DNA of 64,000 nucleotides from Mytilus trossulus (GCF_036588685.1 NC_086379.1:73997727-74061726); one strand, 5' to 3'; shown: positions 1 to 12,246, numbered from the stretch's first letter. Numbers and translations are program-made. The notes: generated by a model from the letters alone, not told the origin.

Positions 1-252
1 ACTCACAGAACGTATCACTCCCAGGAATCCAAGACTCACAGAACGTATCACTCCCAGGAATCCAAGACTCACAGAACGTATCACTCCCAGGAATCCAAGA
101 CTCACAGAACGTATCACTGCCAGGAATCCAAGACTCAAAGAACGCATCTCTTGAATGACTCTAAGACTCACAGAACGCATCCCTCCAAGGACTTCAAGAC
201 TCACAGAACGCATCTCGCCAAGGACTCCAAGACTTACCAAACGCAGCACATC
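1..252. repeat. 33-bp tandem repeat, about 7-8 units
   Basis: The period is 33 bp; the first four units are almost identical and units decay towards 250. The array is cut by the window start. Because 33 is a multiple of three, the + strand stays open from base 1 as an 11-residue repeat (starting THRTYHSQESK) until a TAG at 250-252. It could be the end of a repetitive coding exon, but simple satellite decay explains it equally well. Confidence 0.8.
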
Positions 253-812
253 TAGGACTACAAGACTCACGAAACTCCTTGCGGCTCCTGAGACTTTCAC
301 TCAGGCAGAGATGCTCTAATTTAAAAATATTTATAATGATACAAATAATGTTGTGACTCTTGTAACTGTTATAAATTATCATACTTATGCAAGAATTGTT
401 ATGTTTGCAGGAAGGAAAATATACTACTTCCATGGCTATTTTGCCATGTTTACACTGAGATTCTTATTACAAGCCTAATTTTTTGTTGTATAGGATCTTG
501 CGAAAATGTATATATGGTTTACTGATACAATGTTATGTTACTCAAATGTATGTGATTTGAATGAAGCAGATACAAAGTAAAAACAAACAGAACACAAAAA
601 GATATAGAGAAATAAAATCATTTTGTAACTCACGTTTGTTCAATAGGCATATCCCCAACAGTTTTAATAGATGGGAACATGAAATCATTAAAAAGTTAGG
701 CAAAACAATATTTTGTGGTTTTTCTTCAAAATTACAATTAGTTTGATGAAATTTAAAAGACCTTTCAAAATTTCAAAGGATATAATTTTTAAGCACACTA
801 GTTAGATGTGAC

Positions 813-1498
813 ATGTATACTCTACTGGAATGTGAGACCAATTTTAAAGACTTTGCCAAAGTCAGAAATTCTTTTTGGTTGTATATTAGTTATTGTTATT
901 GCTTGAAGACCTTGATCAACCTACAGAAAGATGACATAAAATTTGGTAACCTCTTAAGTCGCATCAGAACTAAAGGGCACATCAAAGATGACATTGAAGT
1001 CCTAAAGACTAGACAGGGTACAAATGATGACCAACAGTTTCCTACAAATTTCCTCCATGTTTCACAACTACCAGTAAAGTGGACCAACACAATGAAAAGC
1101 ATTTTGCCTCTACTAGTCACCCTGTGTACACCATTGAAGATGAGGACATATATGTAGAGCATGATACTGGCCAGTTCAAATTTCAAATGCCAGAAAATCA
1201 AAGTCGCATTGGAGGTTTACGTCAGAACAATCAGTTATCTTCTGATGCCCGTGTTATGCTAACCAAGATCATTGATGCTGCCGATGCTATGGTGAACGGA
1301 GCTCAAGGCATTTTTGTTGGCTTCTATCCTCCTCCTCCAGACAATTCAGTAATCTACATTCCAGTGTTTGTGTTAGTTGAAATAGACGACTCAACTGCTC
1401 CAATGCCAGAGATACCTTTAAGATTCGACAGGGATGATGGACGTAAATTCTATACTGACAATAGGACCGAAATTAGCATTGCAACAGGTCACACGTAG
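813..1498 (+). pseudogene. Helitron-type PIF1-like helicase fragment, frameshifted
   Basis: Two overlapping + frames together resemble the C-terminal half of a Helitron Rep/Hel helicase. The first (to about 1075) carries a GNLLSRIRTKGHIKDDIEVL stretch. The second, open from 1031 and coding from about 1075 to the TAG before 1499, contains VDQHNEKH and then ARVMLTKIIDAADAMVNGAQ, the late helicase motif typical of Helitron and PIF1 helicases. The switch of frame near 1075 and the absence of the Walker motifs and Rep domain show a broken, truncated copy. A domesticated PIF1 gene is less likely because the reading frame is disrupted. Flanking Helitron termini were not identified. Confidence 0.75.
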
Positions 1499-2373
1499 AA
1501 CTTTTCAGGAAGTAGTTGTAAGAATTTTATACAGCGAAAAGAGTGTAACACTAAACCTTGTATGAAGCTGCTTATACTAGGCACTTGATGAATGGAATGA
1601 TCCCTTTCAGTCTGGACGCGAATGCGTATTTCCATATCCAAACAGACAACATAACAATCCTCTGCGATAATCACTTGTCACCAGTTTAGAGAAATCAATC
1701 TAACCGGTTGACCAGAATTAACCATCAATGTCAATAAGCCGAAAAATAAAATGCCATTTTGAAAATAAAAACTAACACTGATGAGCTAAAGAAATTAAAA
1801 CGTGCATCAAAAAACCTAAACATATTTAACCCTTTATTGAAATATATTGACAGAGAAGCGAAGAAAACTGTTACAGTTCGATTACAAAATCATTGGAAAA
1901 ACATTTTTTTTCCTTTTTAAAACATAATCATTGGGGTTTTCCTGACTTCGAATTTAGGCCTTTTGGATACTTTTTTGTATATGTATCCCTCTTAAATTAA
2001 TTAATTGTACGCCCATACACTTCACATATTATTGAAAAACAACACTTGAATTATATAAGCCATCTGGGATTATTTGAAAAACTCCTAGAAATGACTGATA
2101 CAAAACTTTCTATATTACCGTTGAATATTGAGTATATTGACTTAAACAATTAGCCAACATAAAAGCGACAGCTATATTTTATTGGTTGCATAGGAACCCG
2201 ATAAAAGCATTTTATTAATGAAATTGTTTATTTTTAATATGTTGTTGTTATTTTGATAAAAATTCAAAATTGTTAACCATTGCCGAACTGACTCATAAGC
2301 TTCTCTGGGTTAGTCTTTTGATTGTCATTCGGAAAGCAGTTTATGCTGGATATCCAAGTTTGAAAATATTAAG
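1499..2373. other. AT-rich stretch upstream of GPCR 1
   Basis: No coding region or recognisable element is seen. It presumably holds the promoter and 5' untranslated region of the GPCR starting at 2374, but no specific site can be supported. Confidence 0.4.
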
Positions 2374-5300
2374 ATGCAGTCTAATGATTTACAAGTTACT
2401 CCAACCATTTCACATATTACATTATCAACCCTGCGACATGATAGTGCTGCAACAAGTCTGGTTGGTTACAGAACTACAACCGGTGCACAGGAAAAGGTTG
2501 TTAGTTTTGTTATTCCTGCAGACCGTTTACTTCCAGAGCCTCATCCAAAATATCTGACCGACATCTTTTTTGTCCTTTTTGTTGTGATAATTTTCTTTTC
2601 TGTTGTTGGAAACAGTTTGGTAATCGCCGTATCTGTGAAAAGTCGAAAACTGAAAACAGTGACGGACATTTACATAATGTCCCTTGCCATTAGCGATTTA
2701 CTTATAGCTACGTTAAATATGCCGTTTCAGCTATACTTTACCGTGGTTAATGAATGGATGACGGGTGGTAAGACAGGAGAAGCTTTGTGCAAGTTTACTA
2801 ATTATATACAAGGATGTACTGTTATTTCAAGCATCTTTACTTTATTAGCTATTGCAATAGACAGGTAAGTCACCAAAACAAATAACTGCATTAGTTTTGA
2901 TGACAATACTTGAACAGTATCAATGTTTAAGAAATTTACCTTTGATGTCACTCTTGTGACGTTGACCCAGTCGTGTAAAAGACAGTTCGTGGTTCTGTTG
3001 TGCTGTTTTGTGGGCTGTCCTGTGTTGTTTTATTGTTCTTTTTTATTCTGTGGTTAGCATGTCGAAATGTACTATTGTATTGTTTATTTGTGTATGTATC
3101 TGTCTTGGGTGTTCTTTCATTTATATTTGTAAAGTATTCCTGTCATCTAATTGTGACATGTTATAATTTTCGACATTGTCATAAAAGTGCGAGGTTTAGC
3201 TAACCAGGTTCAACCCACCATGTTTTTCTTAATATGTCCTGTACCAATCAGGAAAATGGCAGTTGTTATCTTATAGTTAGTTTCTGTGTGTGTGTTTTTT
3301 TTTTTTTTTTTTTTTTGTTCAATTCAATGTTTCTGATGTATCGGTGTTTTTCCACTCATAGCTGATTTGTTTCCCTCGGTTTGGAATGTTACCCGGATAT
3401 GTTTTTGTCTCGATCGATTTATGACTTTCGAACAGCGGTAAAGTACGAATGCCTTTATTTACTTCTAAAGACTTGAAGTCGTGTTACCCTCTAGGAAAGT
3501 TTACATAAATATAAGAAGATGAGGCTTTTTTTACTCTTTTGTCGGGTTGTTGTCTCTGTCGACTGTCATACAAGTGAGAGGTTTAACTGACTATTAAACC
3601 AGGATTAATCCACAATTTTATACATAAGAAAATATATGTACCAAGTCGGGAATATGACAGTTGTTATCCACTCGTTTGGTGTGTTTGAGCTTTAGGGACT
3701 TTCCGTTTTGAATTTTCTTCGGAGTTTACTATGTTTGTGATTTTACTTTTTTTTTTACTCATTCCTGATTTCTAATCTCAATTTTAGTATGGTCGATGAG
3801 ACAACAATCCCATGTATGACGATTTAGTGTTTCAAAGAAAGAACAGAAAGTTATCATTTTGATATAAAATTGAGAATGGAAATGGGGAATGTGTCAAAGA
3901 GACAACAACCCGACCAAAATAAAAAAACACAACAGCAGAAGGTCACCAACAGGTCTTCAATGTAGCGAGAAATTCCCGCACCCGGAGGCGTCCTTCAGCT
4001 GGCCCCTAAACAAATATATACTAGTTCAGTGATAATGAACGCCATACTAATTTCCAAATTGTACACAAGAAACTAAAATTTAAATAATACAAGACTAACA
4101 AAGGCCAGAGGCTCCTGACTTGGGACAGGCGCAAAAATGCGGCGGGGTTAAACATGTTTGTGAGATCTCAACCCTCCCCCTATACCTCTAACCAGTGTAG
4201 AAAAGTAAAAGCATAACAATACGCACATTAAAATTCAGTTCAAGAGAAGTCCGAGTCTGATGTCAGAAGATGTAACCAAAGAAAATAAACAAAATGACAA
4301 TAATACATAAATAACAACAGACTACTAGCAGTTAACTGACATGCCAGCTCCAGACTTCAATTAAACTGACTGAAAGATTATGATTTCATCATATGAACAT
4401 CAGGCACAATCCTTCCCGTAAGGGGTTTAGTATCATACCATCATAACATATATGAGAAGAACATAACCCGTGTCATGCCAACAACTGTTTTTAGAATAAA
4501 TGTGTTTAGTTCCGACGCAAAGACCTTATCAGTGACTCAATATTAACGCCAAAATATGCAATCTTTAATGACTTGACAACAGTATCGTAATTATATCCCT
4601 TCTTAATAAGTCTATTCAAAGGGTTTGTAAGTTTATGAGGTGAATACTGACACCTTTGTGCTTTATAAAGAATATTTCCATAAAAAATTGGATGTGAAAT
4701 ACCTGAACGTATAAAAAGTCTGCATGTTGAGCTATATTTACGAATGATGTCTGTATACCGATGATAAAATTTAGTAAATGTTTTGACTAGTTTGTGATAT
4801 CGAAAACCCTGGTGTAATAATTTTTCAGTAATACATAAATTTCTCTCGTTAAAATCTAAAACATTGTTACATACACGAGCGAATCGTACAAGTTGAGATA
4901 TATAAACACCGTAAGATGGTGACAAGGGAACGTCACCATCTAAAAACGGATAATTAACGATAGGAAATGAAAAATCATCCCTTTTATCATAAATTTTAGT
5001 ATTCAGCTTTCCGTTAGTGATATAGATATCAAGATCGAGGAAAGGGCAGTGGTCATTGTTAGTATTAGCTTTATTTAAAGTGAGTTCACCAGGATAAATT
5101 TCATTAATATACATACTGAAGTCGTCATTATTGAGAGCCAAAATATCATCCAAATATCTAAAAGTATTATTAAATTTGTTTATCAGATGTTGTTTTGAAG
5201 GGTCTTTGCTTATTTTTGTCATAAATTGTAACTCGTAACAATACAAAAAGAGGTCCGCAATAAGTGGTGCACAGTTAGTCCCCATTGGAATTCCGATAAT

Positions 5301-8300
5301 CTGACGATATACGGAATCCCCAAAGCGAACAAAAATGTTATCTAGTAAAAATTCAAGGGCATATATAGTATCAAAGCATGTCCAATTAACATAGTTTTTT
5401 TGTTTATTGCTACTAAAAAATGACCTAAAAGAGTTTGAACATATATATTCACATTCTGATTTTTTGAATGCCCATTTAATTAGGTGTGTGAATTTTTTCT
5501 TAATGAGAATGTGAGGCAATGTAGTATACAGGGTAGAAAAATCAAAACTTTGAACAGATTCAAAATCACCAATATAAGCATGCAATTTATCAAGTACTTC
5601 CAACGAGTTCTTGACACTCCAAAAGTAATTTATTCCACTATTTTCGAAGGCCTTATTTGAAAAATTTATTATAAGGTTTTTAATTGTACCAAGTGTGCTG
5701 GTAAGAATAATAGACAATTTAGTAGTTGAACAATGACTTGAAGACGAAATAAATCTATATTTGTAAGGGGTTTTGTGTAGCTTCGGAAGCCAATACATAG
5801 TTGGAACTTTCATTGTATTTGGCTCTGCTTGTAAAGCGGAGGCTAAAAGTTTATGTTTGTTACAGATTTCGTTTTCTGAAAATGGAGTCAGTTGGAATGT
5901 TGGTGAATTGGTGATTTCCTTTTTCAGAACCTCGATGTAAAATTTACGTCAAACAATAATAATATTATTAGCAGCTTTATCGGCCGGGACAAAAACAAAT
6001 TCCTTGGCTAGTTCTTTTAGTTTATGTTTGATACGAGAAATAGGTTTATTGTGGTTATTGTTAATAGTAAAATGTTCTTTAAAATGTTGAATACGTATAT
6101 CAACTATCTTCATTACTGAATTAAAAAAAGAGTCCAAAGATTTTTTGTCAGCTTTTTCCCGTTTTATCCATTTCATACAGTAAGTATGGAGTGAGTCGTG
6201 GATGATATTACGACACTCATTCCAATTAATAATTGACGGGGGACGATATTTAGGTCCTTTACTGAGAAATGATTTTAACTCTCGGTCTTGAACGATGTTA
6301 AGATCTCCTGTTATAACATGGGAAATGGGTCCATAAATATATTCGGAATTACTGCAATTACATGAAGTAGGTGTATTTTCACTGATATTAACATCTTTAC
6401 ACAATTGACTATAATTAAACACAAATTTCCGGGTAGATTTCTTGTAAATATAACAAATAAGAGGTAGCTCAGTATTGTCAAAATATCCAGGAATTTGTTC
6501 TTTAACAGAATGGTCGTTAAATATACCGGCAATATTTACAAAATCAAAGCCTTTATTGACATACTTAATTTTAATAAAATGTTTTTTATGATCTTCAGGG
6601 CGATCAATTTTGGGAAATAATTTAGAATAACAATATGCCATAATAATTTGAACAATTTCATACTTAGGACTGCTATATGAAATTGTGTTGCAATCCTCCA
6701 AAATTTTATTTAACTTATTAACCGGTAACGAACAGAGTTTTGTTAACAGATAATGTCTGCCGTTGTTTTTTGAAATAGAAATTAGGTCCGAAATATTGGT
6801 ATGATTGGCCCGAAATTTTCTTTGATTGCGATTTGTTCTACAACCATGAGAACGGTTTTTACGAACAGTTTTAGAAACAATATCCAAAATGTTAACGGAA
6901 TTGATTCTAGATATATTACCAATTCCCATGATATTATCATTTAGACCGAGAGGGTAAACTGTCTGTAATTTTTTAATCCAATTTAATTCAATTATTTTCC
7001 GTGATCGTACAAACTTTGAATGCGATTCACCAGGCTGCTTATTTACTACTTCTAAAGGTTGAACTGCTAAATATTTAAAAGGATGGTTGTGCTTCTTAAG
7101 GTGTTGGTAAATGATACTTTTGAATTTATTAGGTCTTTTAAAACGATACAGATGTTCTTGAGTGCGTTTTGATAAATATCTTCCAGTTTCACCTACGTAC
7201 TGAATACCACATCCCGGTTTGTTTCATGTGAGTAAATAAATAATACTGTTTGTTTTTCAAGTAATATCAGTTTCAAAATTTAAAGAAAATGTGCGACCAT
7301 TAAACGTGGACCTTACCGTATTGTTGGTGGAAAGACGGGGACATGTAAGTCATTTTTTGGCATGACACTTCTCGATAGAAGGGTAACCACGATTTTTATT
7401 GTTAAAAATGTTAGCGATGGTAGTATTTTTAGATAACCGATTTTGAAAATTGAGACGTGTAGATACCCTTTGAACAAGTTTAGTGCATTATATCACCTAC
7501 TTAAGACATTGTTTCTATCGATAAAGTAGTAAAGTTAACAAACAAAAACAAATGGATCTGAGTTTCGTGTCTTCCCAAGATTAACATCGATACGTTGATA
7601 GCATCACTGAGATTGACTATGCTTCCCATTTTCATATCATAAGTTAATATGATATGTTTACCAAACCGTTAAGTTATTCATAGGTGTCGTAACAAGAGAC
7701 GCTTTTTTTTCTCCAGATTTTATTTAGTTTAAATTTTCATTTTATGTTTGTGTCAAAAATTAATAAAGATAAGTTAATATGCCGTGAAATCTTTCTGGAA
7801 TAAAGTTTATCTATCAATTATCTAGCTTTTGAAGCGGAACTTCACAGTATTATTTGAACAGTTATACTGTGTTACAATCAAAATTTGGATGAGGTATTGT
7901 TGCTTACTAAAGTAAAATGAGAAACTGTATATTAAACATGAGATGACAATTTGAAAAACAATCACGATTTTTTCCGAAATTATTTCAAATTAATTCTTTA
8001 TTGTCATATAAGTAAAATGATACTTGTGACATAAAAAAAAACAAAAAACAATAACAGGTTACTATTGCAGAAAATACGGTGTAACGTCTTTAATTTTGAC
8101 TAATTATTAAATTATTGAATGTTTTGAAGTCCAATGTTACATGTAAAAGTCTTTTAGAGACAAACATATACCATACGTTAAGGCATGCTACTGCTTATCA
8201 TATACGTACACAAATGTATAAAACCAGTAAGTTATTATAAAATAGTGGAGCCAGGAATTTAAATATTAACTGACCATTATAGCTTAAAATTTTGGTAATC

Positions 8301-9011
8301 TTTTTATTATTTTGTAGGTATGTCGTCATTTGCCGAGCGAATATTTCTCAACAGAGACACAGACAGAAAACCGCTATTATCGCCGTAATTTCGGTTTGGA
8401 TTGTATCAACGTTGATAGTCATACCACATCTTTTATACCAAAAGCTTCAAATCAGGCTAACAATTTCAACTATAAATGGTTTACTATTTTTTGACGGTAT
8501 ACGATATATATGTGTGGAGGAATTCCCATCGTACCCTGTAATTAACGCACAACGGCTTTATTCACTGATCCAATACATCGGTTGTTATCTGATACCTGTC
8601 GTCATCATGGCGTTCACGTACGGTCGAATAGGTTATCGGCTCTGGATTCATCAACCCATCGGAGATATTCTGGCCAATCCAAGAAACCATGGTCTCATCA
8701 TCAAACAAAAGAGACGCGTAATTCGGATGCTGATGCTACTGTTCTTATCTTTCACGTTGCTTTGGTTTCCGTTTTTCACCTTTGCACTGTATTCGGAGTA
8801 TGTTGCCATAGATAAATCTTATCGTGTTAAGTTAACCGCTCTAAAGTTAGTCGGGTATAGTAATTGCTGTGCGAATCCAATCATATACACATTCCTAAAC
8901 AAAAATTTTAGACAAGATTTGTCGAAGTTGTTCTGCAGGGAAACAATTGCACCATCTAACCCAAGACGTATTTGCGAAACAGGCAATCAAACTGGGAATA
9001 GTCGGTTTTAA
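2374..9011 (+). CDS. Class A (rhodopsin-like) neuropeptide-type GPCR 1, two coding exons
   Basis: Exons are 2374-2864 and 8318-9011, joined at a phase-2 intron (AG|GTAAGT ... TTTGTAG|G) that splits the Arg codon of the DRY motif. The product is 394 residues, normal for the family. Visible marks are TM1 GNS (N80), TM2 LAISD (D108), TM3 Cys139 and extracellular loop-2 Cys229 (the usual disulfide), DRY at 163-165, a TM6 with LLWFP (unusual for CWxP) and TM7 NPIIY at 350-354. A YGRIGYRLW...PIGD stretch after TM5 resembles the QRFP/NPFF/orexin-allatotropin receptor group, so a peptide ligand and G-protein signalling at the plasma membrane are inferred. The exact ligand cannot be told. The intron contains an antisense Naiad retrotransposon. 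A close paralogue lies at 26378-31932. Confidence 0.92.
3240..3865. repeat. Dispersed mussel-type repeats and poly-T in GPCR 1 intron
   Basis: The stretch includes a poly-T run at about 3298-3317 and, near 3640-3720, the reverse complement of a repeat seen at 9950-10060, 25070-25170, 27340-27460 and 42605-42735. The diagnostic phrase in forward orientation is CATATTCCTGACTTGGTA. No gene is seen. Confidence 0.6.
4390..4454 (-). promoter_or_regulatory. Candidate SECIS element (form 2) in Naiad 3' UTR
   Basis: Read on the minus strand, about 50 nt after the TAA. An outer CATAT/ATATG helix is followed by a small internal loop, then the quartet ATGA (4441-4444) opposite TGAT (4399-4402). An 11-position helix (GGTATGATACT with AAGGATTGTGCC, including G.U pairs and one A.G mismatch) comes next, then an unpaired AAA 12 nt after the ATGA, and a CCC-TTAC-GGG apical mini-stem. 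This matches the known form-2 SECIS layout that directs selenocysteine insertion at UGA. The fold was made by eye. Confidence 0.72.
4506..7487 (-). CDS. Naiad GIY-YIG endonuclease / reverse transcriptase with four in-frame UGA codons (probable selenoprotein)
   Basis: One frame of 993 codons runs from 7487 to the TAA at 4506-4508. It has no frameshift and no internal TAA or TAG, but TGA occurs at codons 46 (7350-7352), 77 (7257-7259), 88 (7224-7226) and 513 (5949-5951). Domains: a zinc-knuckle-like CHAKK-U-LTCP around 41-49; the GIY-YIG nuclease with IIYLLT at 82-87 and IQYVGETGR at 95-103; the CNC (CxC) linker motif at 376-378; FVFVPADKAANN from 497. Reverse transcriptase motifs are FDFSTLYTTLP (motif A, 648-658), GIPMGTNCAPLIADLFLY (732-749) and RYLDD (777-781), with the catalytic aspartates intact. 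Each TGA sits where related elements have Cys, and a SECIS-like hairpin follows the stop, so selenocysteine insertion is inferred. The alternative is a pseudogene with four nonsense mutations. The N-terminus is incomplete. Confidence 0.8.
7491..8317. other. AT-rich remainder of GPCR 1 intron
   Basis: Unique-looking AT-rich sequence ending in the 3' splice site before 8318 (TTTTGTAG). No further element is recognised. Confidence 0.5.
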
Positions 9012-11430
9012 CTTGTGTTTTCTGACACGAATATGCAGACGCATAATACATATCAAATTGCCGTAATCTTGTATATTACGTACGCTAGTATTTTCTGAAT
9101 AATTTCTTATTATTAACATACAATGCATCGTTATAGTGTACTTTATCAGTATGTATTTGAAGACTATTATCACACACAAAAACTTAATAAAAAAGTTGAG
9201 ATACAATTAAGTATAGAAACTTAGGATTAGACACAAGAAAAACATACTTGTAGACACAAGTAGACGCCATTACAATCAAGCACATAATAAATGAAAAAAA
9301 AATCAAAAATATTTAAAACCAGACCAAATAAGCAACGAATCCAAGTGTTGGATATTTTAAGGTGGACACAACGGAACATAATTGACAAAGAAACACACGA
9401 ATAAAAGCTTACAAAAGGCAACACATTTAAAATTTTAATACGCCAGAAGTGCATTTTGTCCACACAAGATTTACTAGAAACTCCCAGATACAAAAGTTTG
9501 AAAGCCGAAACAAGTACAAAATTGAACAGCATCGAGGACCAAAAGTTCAAAAAAGTTATGCCAAAAACGGCCAGGGTTTTCTGTTAGGTACCAGAACATC
9601 CCTATTATTTAGAATAATTTATACTATTGCAAACAGTAAATTTTATTAAATGACTGTACAAAAGATATATATGATAAAACTGAAGTATTAACTAATTACA
9701 GGAACCAACCGAAATACATTACATAACCCGACGAAATGCAACACATCCGAATAAGTTTAAACCTCAACGCCAAGTAACGTCATACATATAGAGATACCCT
9801 AAAATTGATAGAGGCTAAATATGGTTCAATACATGCCCTGTAAGTAATCAAAAGCAGAAGAATGATCTAAAATTTACAGTAACCACCATCCACTAATATT
9901 AACCACGTTAATGCTATGTTTGGTTTTTAAAAAAAAGTTAAATCACAATAAAACTCAAAAAAAATCAATTCGGAAAGTCCATAACCACATTGCAAAATCA
10001 AATAACAAAACACATCAAAAACGAATGGACAAGAACTGTCATATTACTGACTTGGTACAGGAATCCAAAGGTTTTTCAAAATAAGACATGGTAAAAATTG
10101 AGAATGGAAATGAGGAAAATGTCAAAGAGATAACAACTCTTCCAAAAAAGGAGATAACATCCGAAGGCCACCAAGGTGTCTTCAACGCAGCGAGAAAATC
10201 ACACACCCGGAGATGGGCCTTGGTTAAATATTTCCCAACTGTGTTATATGTTAAACTTAAAAGTAAGATCACCAAAATACTGAACTCCGAAGAAATTTCA
10301 AAACGAAAAGTCCTAAATCACATGTCAAAATCAAAAGCTCAAACACATCAAACAAATGGATAACAACTGTCATGTTCCTGACTTGGTACAGTCATAGATA
10401 CTTTTTATATAGAAAATGACGGATAAAACCTGATTTTATAGCTGTATAAACCTCTCACTTGAATGACAGTCTCATCAATTTCCAGTATGTTAACAACTAT
10501 GTGCGAAAAAAACCAAACAGACATAATCTAATTAAAATATTGATCTCTGATTGCGTTATAATGGGTAAACATGTCCAAAATATGGGTACAGCAGTCAATA
10601 TTGTGTTACAACCTTAATCATTATAAAAAACAAACAAATATTTAACAAAGAAGCACATAAAGGCATATGGTCGAAGCACAATTTAAAAAATGAAAGACGA
10701 GAATAACAAAACATGCAATAGCACAATAACGGGATGTATAAGTACATAGCCACGTCATATGTATCAAAGAAACATAAAAGGGCATACAGAAAATGCACAT
10801 CAGCCAAAATGAAAGACAAGAATACAACAATTATCTAAGAACAATAACAATGACGGAATGTATACGAATACAACCAATTCATTTGTTACAAAGAAACACA
10901 AAAAGATAATACTTTTACCTATAATGGTTTACTTTTACAAATTGTGACTTGGAAGGAGAGTTGTCTCATTGGCACTCATACAACATTTTCTTATAAATAT
11001 TTGGACAAGACACCACATTAACAAAAATAAAAAGCAAGAATACAAACATTATCATAGAAAAATAATTTAATTTTGGATGTAACGCGTCTTTTGATTGGCT
11101 GACGTTATTTTGTTATCAGCCCATAGACATACTTTAGTCATGTGAACGTGGTGTCATCAACGTTTTTTCATGGTTTTCTACGGTTTAAAACGGAATTTAA
11201 AAGAAATTACATAAAAAATATGGTGCACACTGTTAAATAACACGCTACGCGCGAATAACAGTAACTCCTTAAATAACAAAATGACGGGATGAACAAGTAC
11301 ATAGTCACCAGTGACGTCAAATCGATATCACCAAAAACAGAATAAGCAGTAAATGTAAAAAATTGGAAACAACACGTTTCATAATTACATGCGTCCGAAG
11401 CACTTTTCTTCAGGAACGCTAAAACCAAAC
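9012..11430. repeat. Intergenic region built of dispersed repeats
   Basis: No gene is seen. About 9430-9560 resembles the tail of the repeat at 35.6 kb. About 9950-10060 and 10085-10395 hold the repeat ending in CCTGACTTGGTACAG, the second beginning with the AAATTGAGAATGGAAATG end shared with the Naiad 3' terminus. About 10945-10990 is a reversed copy of the GATTGCCAATGAGAC family. Open frames here are short and uncoding. Confidence 0.6.
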
Positions 11431-11439
11431 ATTTGAAAT

Positions 11440-11815
11440 CCGAGGAGATCACCAATGGGTCTTCAACATAGCGAGAGAAAGTCCCGCATCCGGAGGCGTG
11501 AACAGCTGGCCCTTAAACAAAAATGTGTACTAGTTCAGTGATAATGGACATCATACTAAACTCCATAGCATATAAATGAACTAAAATTAATAATCATATA
11601 TAAGACCAACATAGACCAGAGGCTCCTAAAATAATGAGGAGGTTAAACATGTTTTAATACATCTCAACCCCCCTTCCCCCCCCCCCTTATACCTCTAGCC
11701 AAAGTAGACTTGAAAACAAACACACAGCAATACGCACAGTAAAACTCAGTTTAAAAGAAGTCCGAGACCAATGTCAGAATAGGAAACAAAACAAACTAAT
11801 CAAAATGAAAATGAA
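11440..11815 (-). mobile_element. Diverged Naiad 3'-UTR fragment
   Basis: The sequence follows the 3' untranslated region of the copy at 3.9-4.3 kb with many differences: CGGAGGCGT, then CTAGTTCAGTGATAATGGAC, CAGAGGCTCCT, a C-rich block near 11670-11695 and AAGTCCGAGACCAATGTCAG. It stops before the region equivalent to the SECIS. It is an older, truncated insertion interrupted by or abutting the next element. Confidence 0.7.
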
Positions 11816-11827
11816 TGTTTATACTCA

Positions 11828-12246
11828 ACAGCTACTTTTCCATAGGTACTATTTATGTACCACGCATCTGTAGTACTGGAAATCTACTTTAAATATTCAG
11901 TACTATTGTGTTACTTACGAATTAATGTAATATTTAAGTACCTGTATTTCAAAGTACTTGATTTGTACTTGAAATTTAAATACTACAAATCTTTGGTTGC
12001 ACGCTTACATTTTCAGCATTTTGAACGTTTGTCTTTTTCAAATCTCATGGAATACTGTGTGTGATCATTGTTGGTATCATTTTTGTACGGTACCAATATT
12101 TTTAGTACAAAATCAAGTACTGGAAAATACAAGTACCTAAATATTACAATAATTTTAAAGTAAAGAAATAGTACTAAATATTATAAGTAAATTTCCAGTA
12201 CTACACATTTTAAGTACAGAAATAGTACCTATGCAAAAGTAGCTGT
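11828..12246. mobile_element. Non-autonomous TIR element (MITE), about 420 bp
   Basis: The ends are inverted repeats of about 33 bp (left ACAGCTACTTTTCCATAGG; right, reversed, ACAGCTACTTTTGCATAGG) with a few mismatches. The inside is AT-rich and full of AGTAC/GTACT words. There is no coding capacity. A target-site duplication is not certain, so the superfamily is unassigned. Confidence 0.7.

Larger units (their letters stand above)
3866..7490 (-). mobile_element. Naiad-type Penelope-like retrotransposon, near complete (copy 1)
   Basis: This is a minus-strand retroelement inside the GPCR 1 intron. It has an N-terminal GIY-YIG endonuclease, a linker with a CxC motif and a C-terminal reverse transcriptase. 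That permuted order (nuclease first) defines the Naiad group of Penelope-like elements. The 3' untranslated region (4505 down to 3866) ends with the same CTCAATTTT terminus as the second copy at 27.67 kb. The 5' end seems truncated, because the coding frame meets a TAA at 7488-7490 without a convincing start codon. The flanks of the two copies are unrelated, so they are separate insertions. Confidence 0.88.

Noticed and set aside
5949-7352. The four in-frame TGA codons as ordinary nonsense mutations of a pseudogene
   Set aside because: Not excluded, but less likely: no TAA, TAG or frameshift occurs in 993 codons, all four lie at Cys positions, and a SECIS-like hairpin follows the stop.
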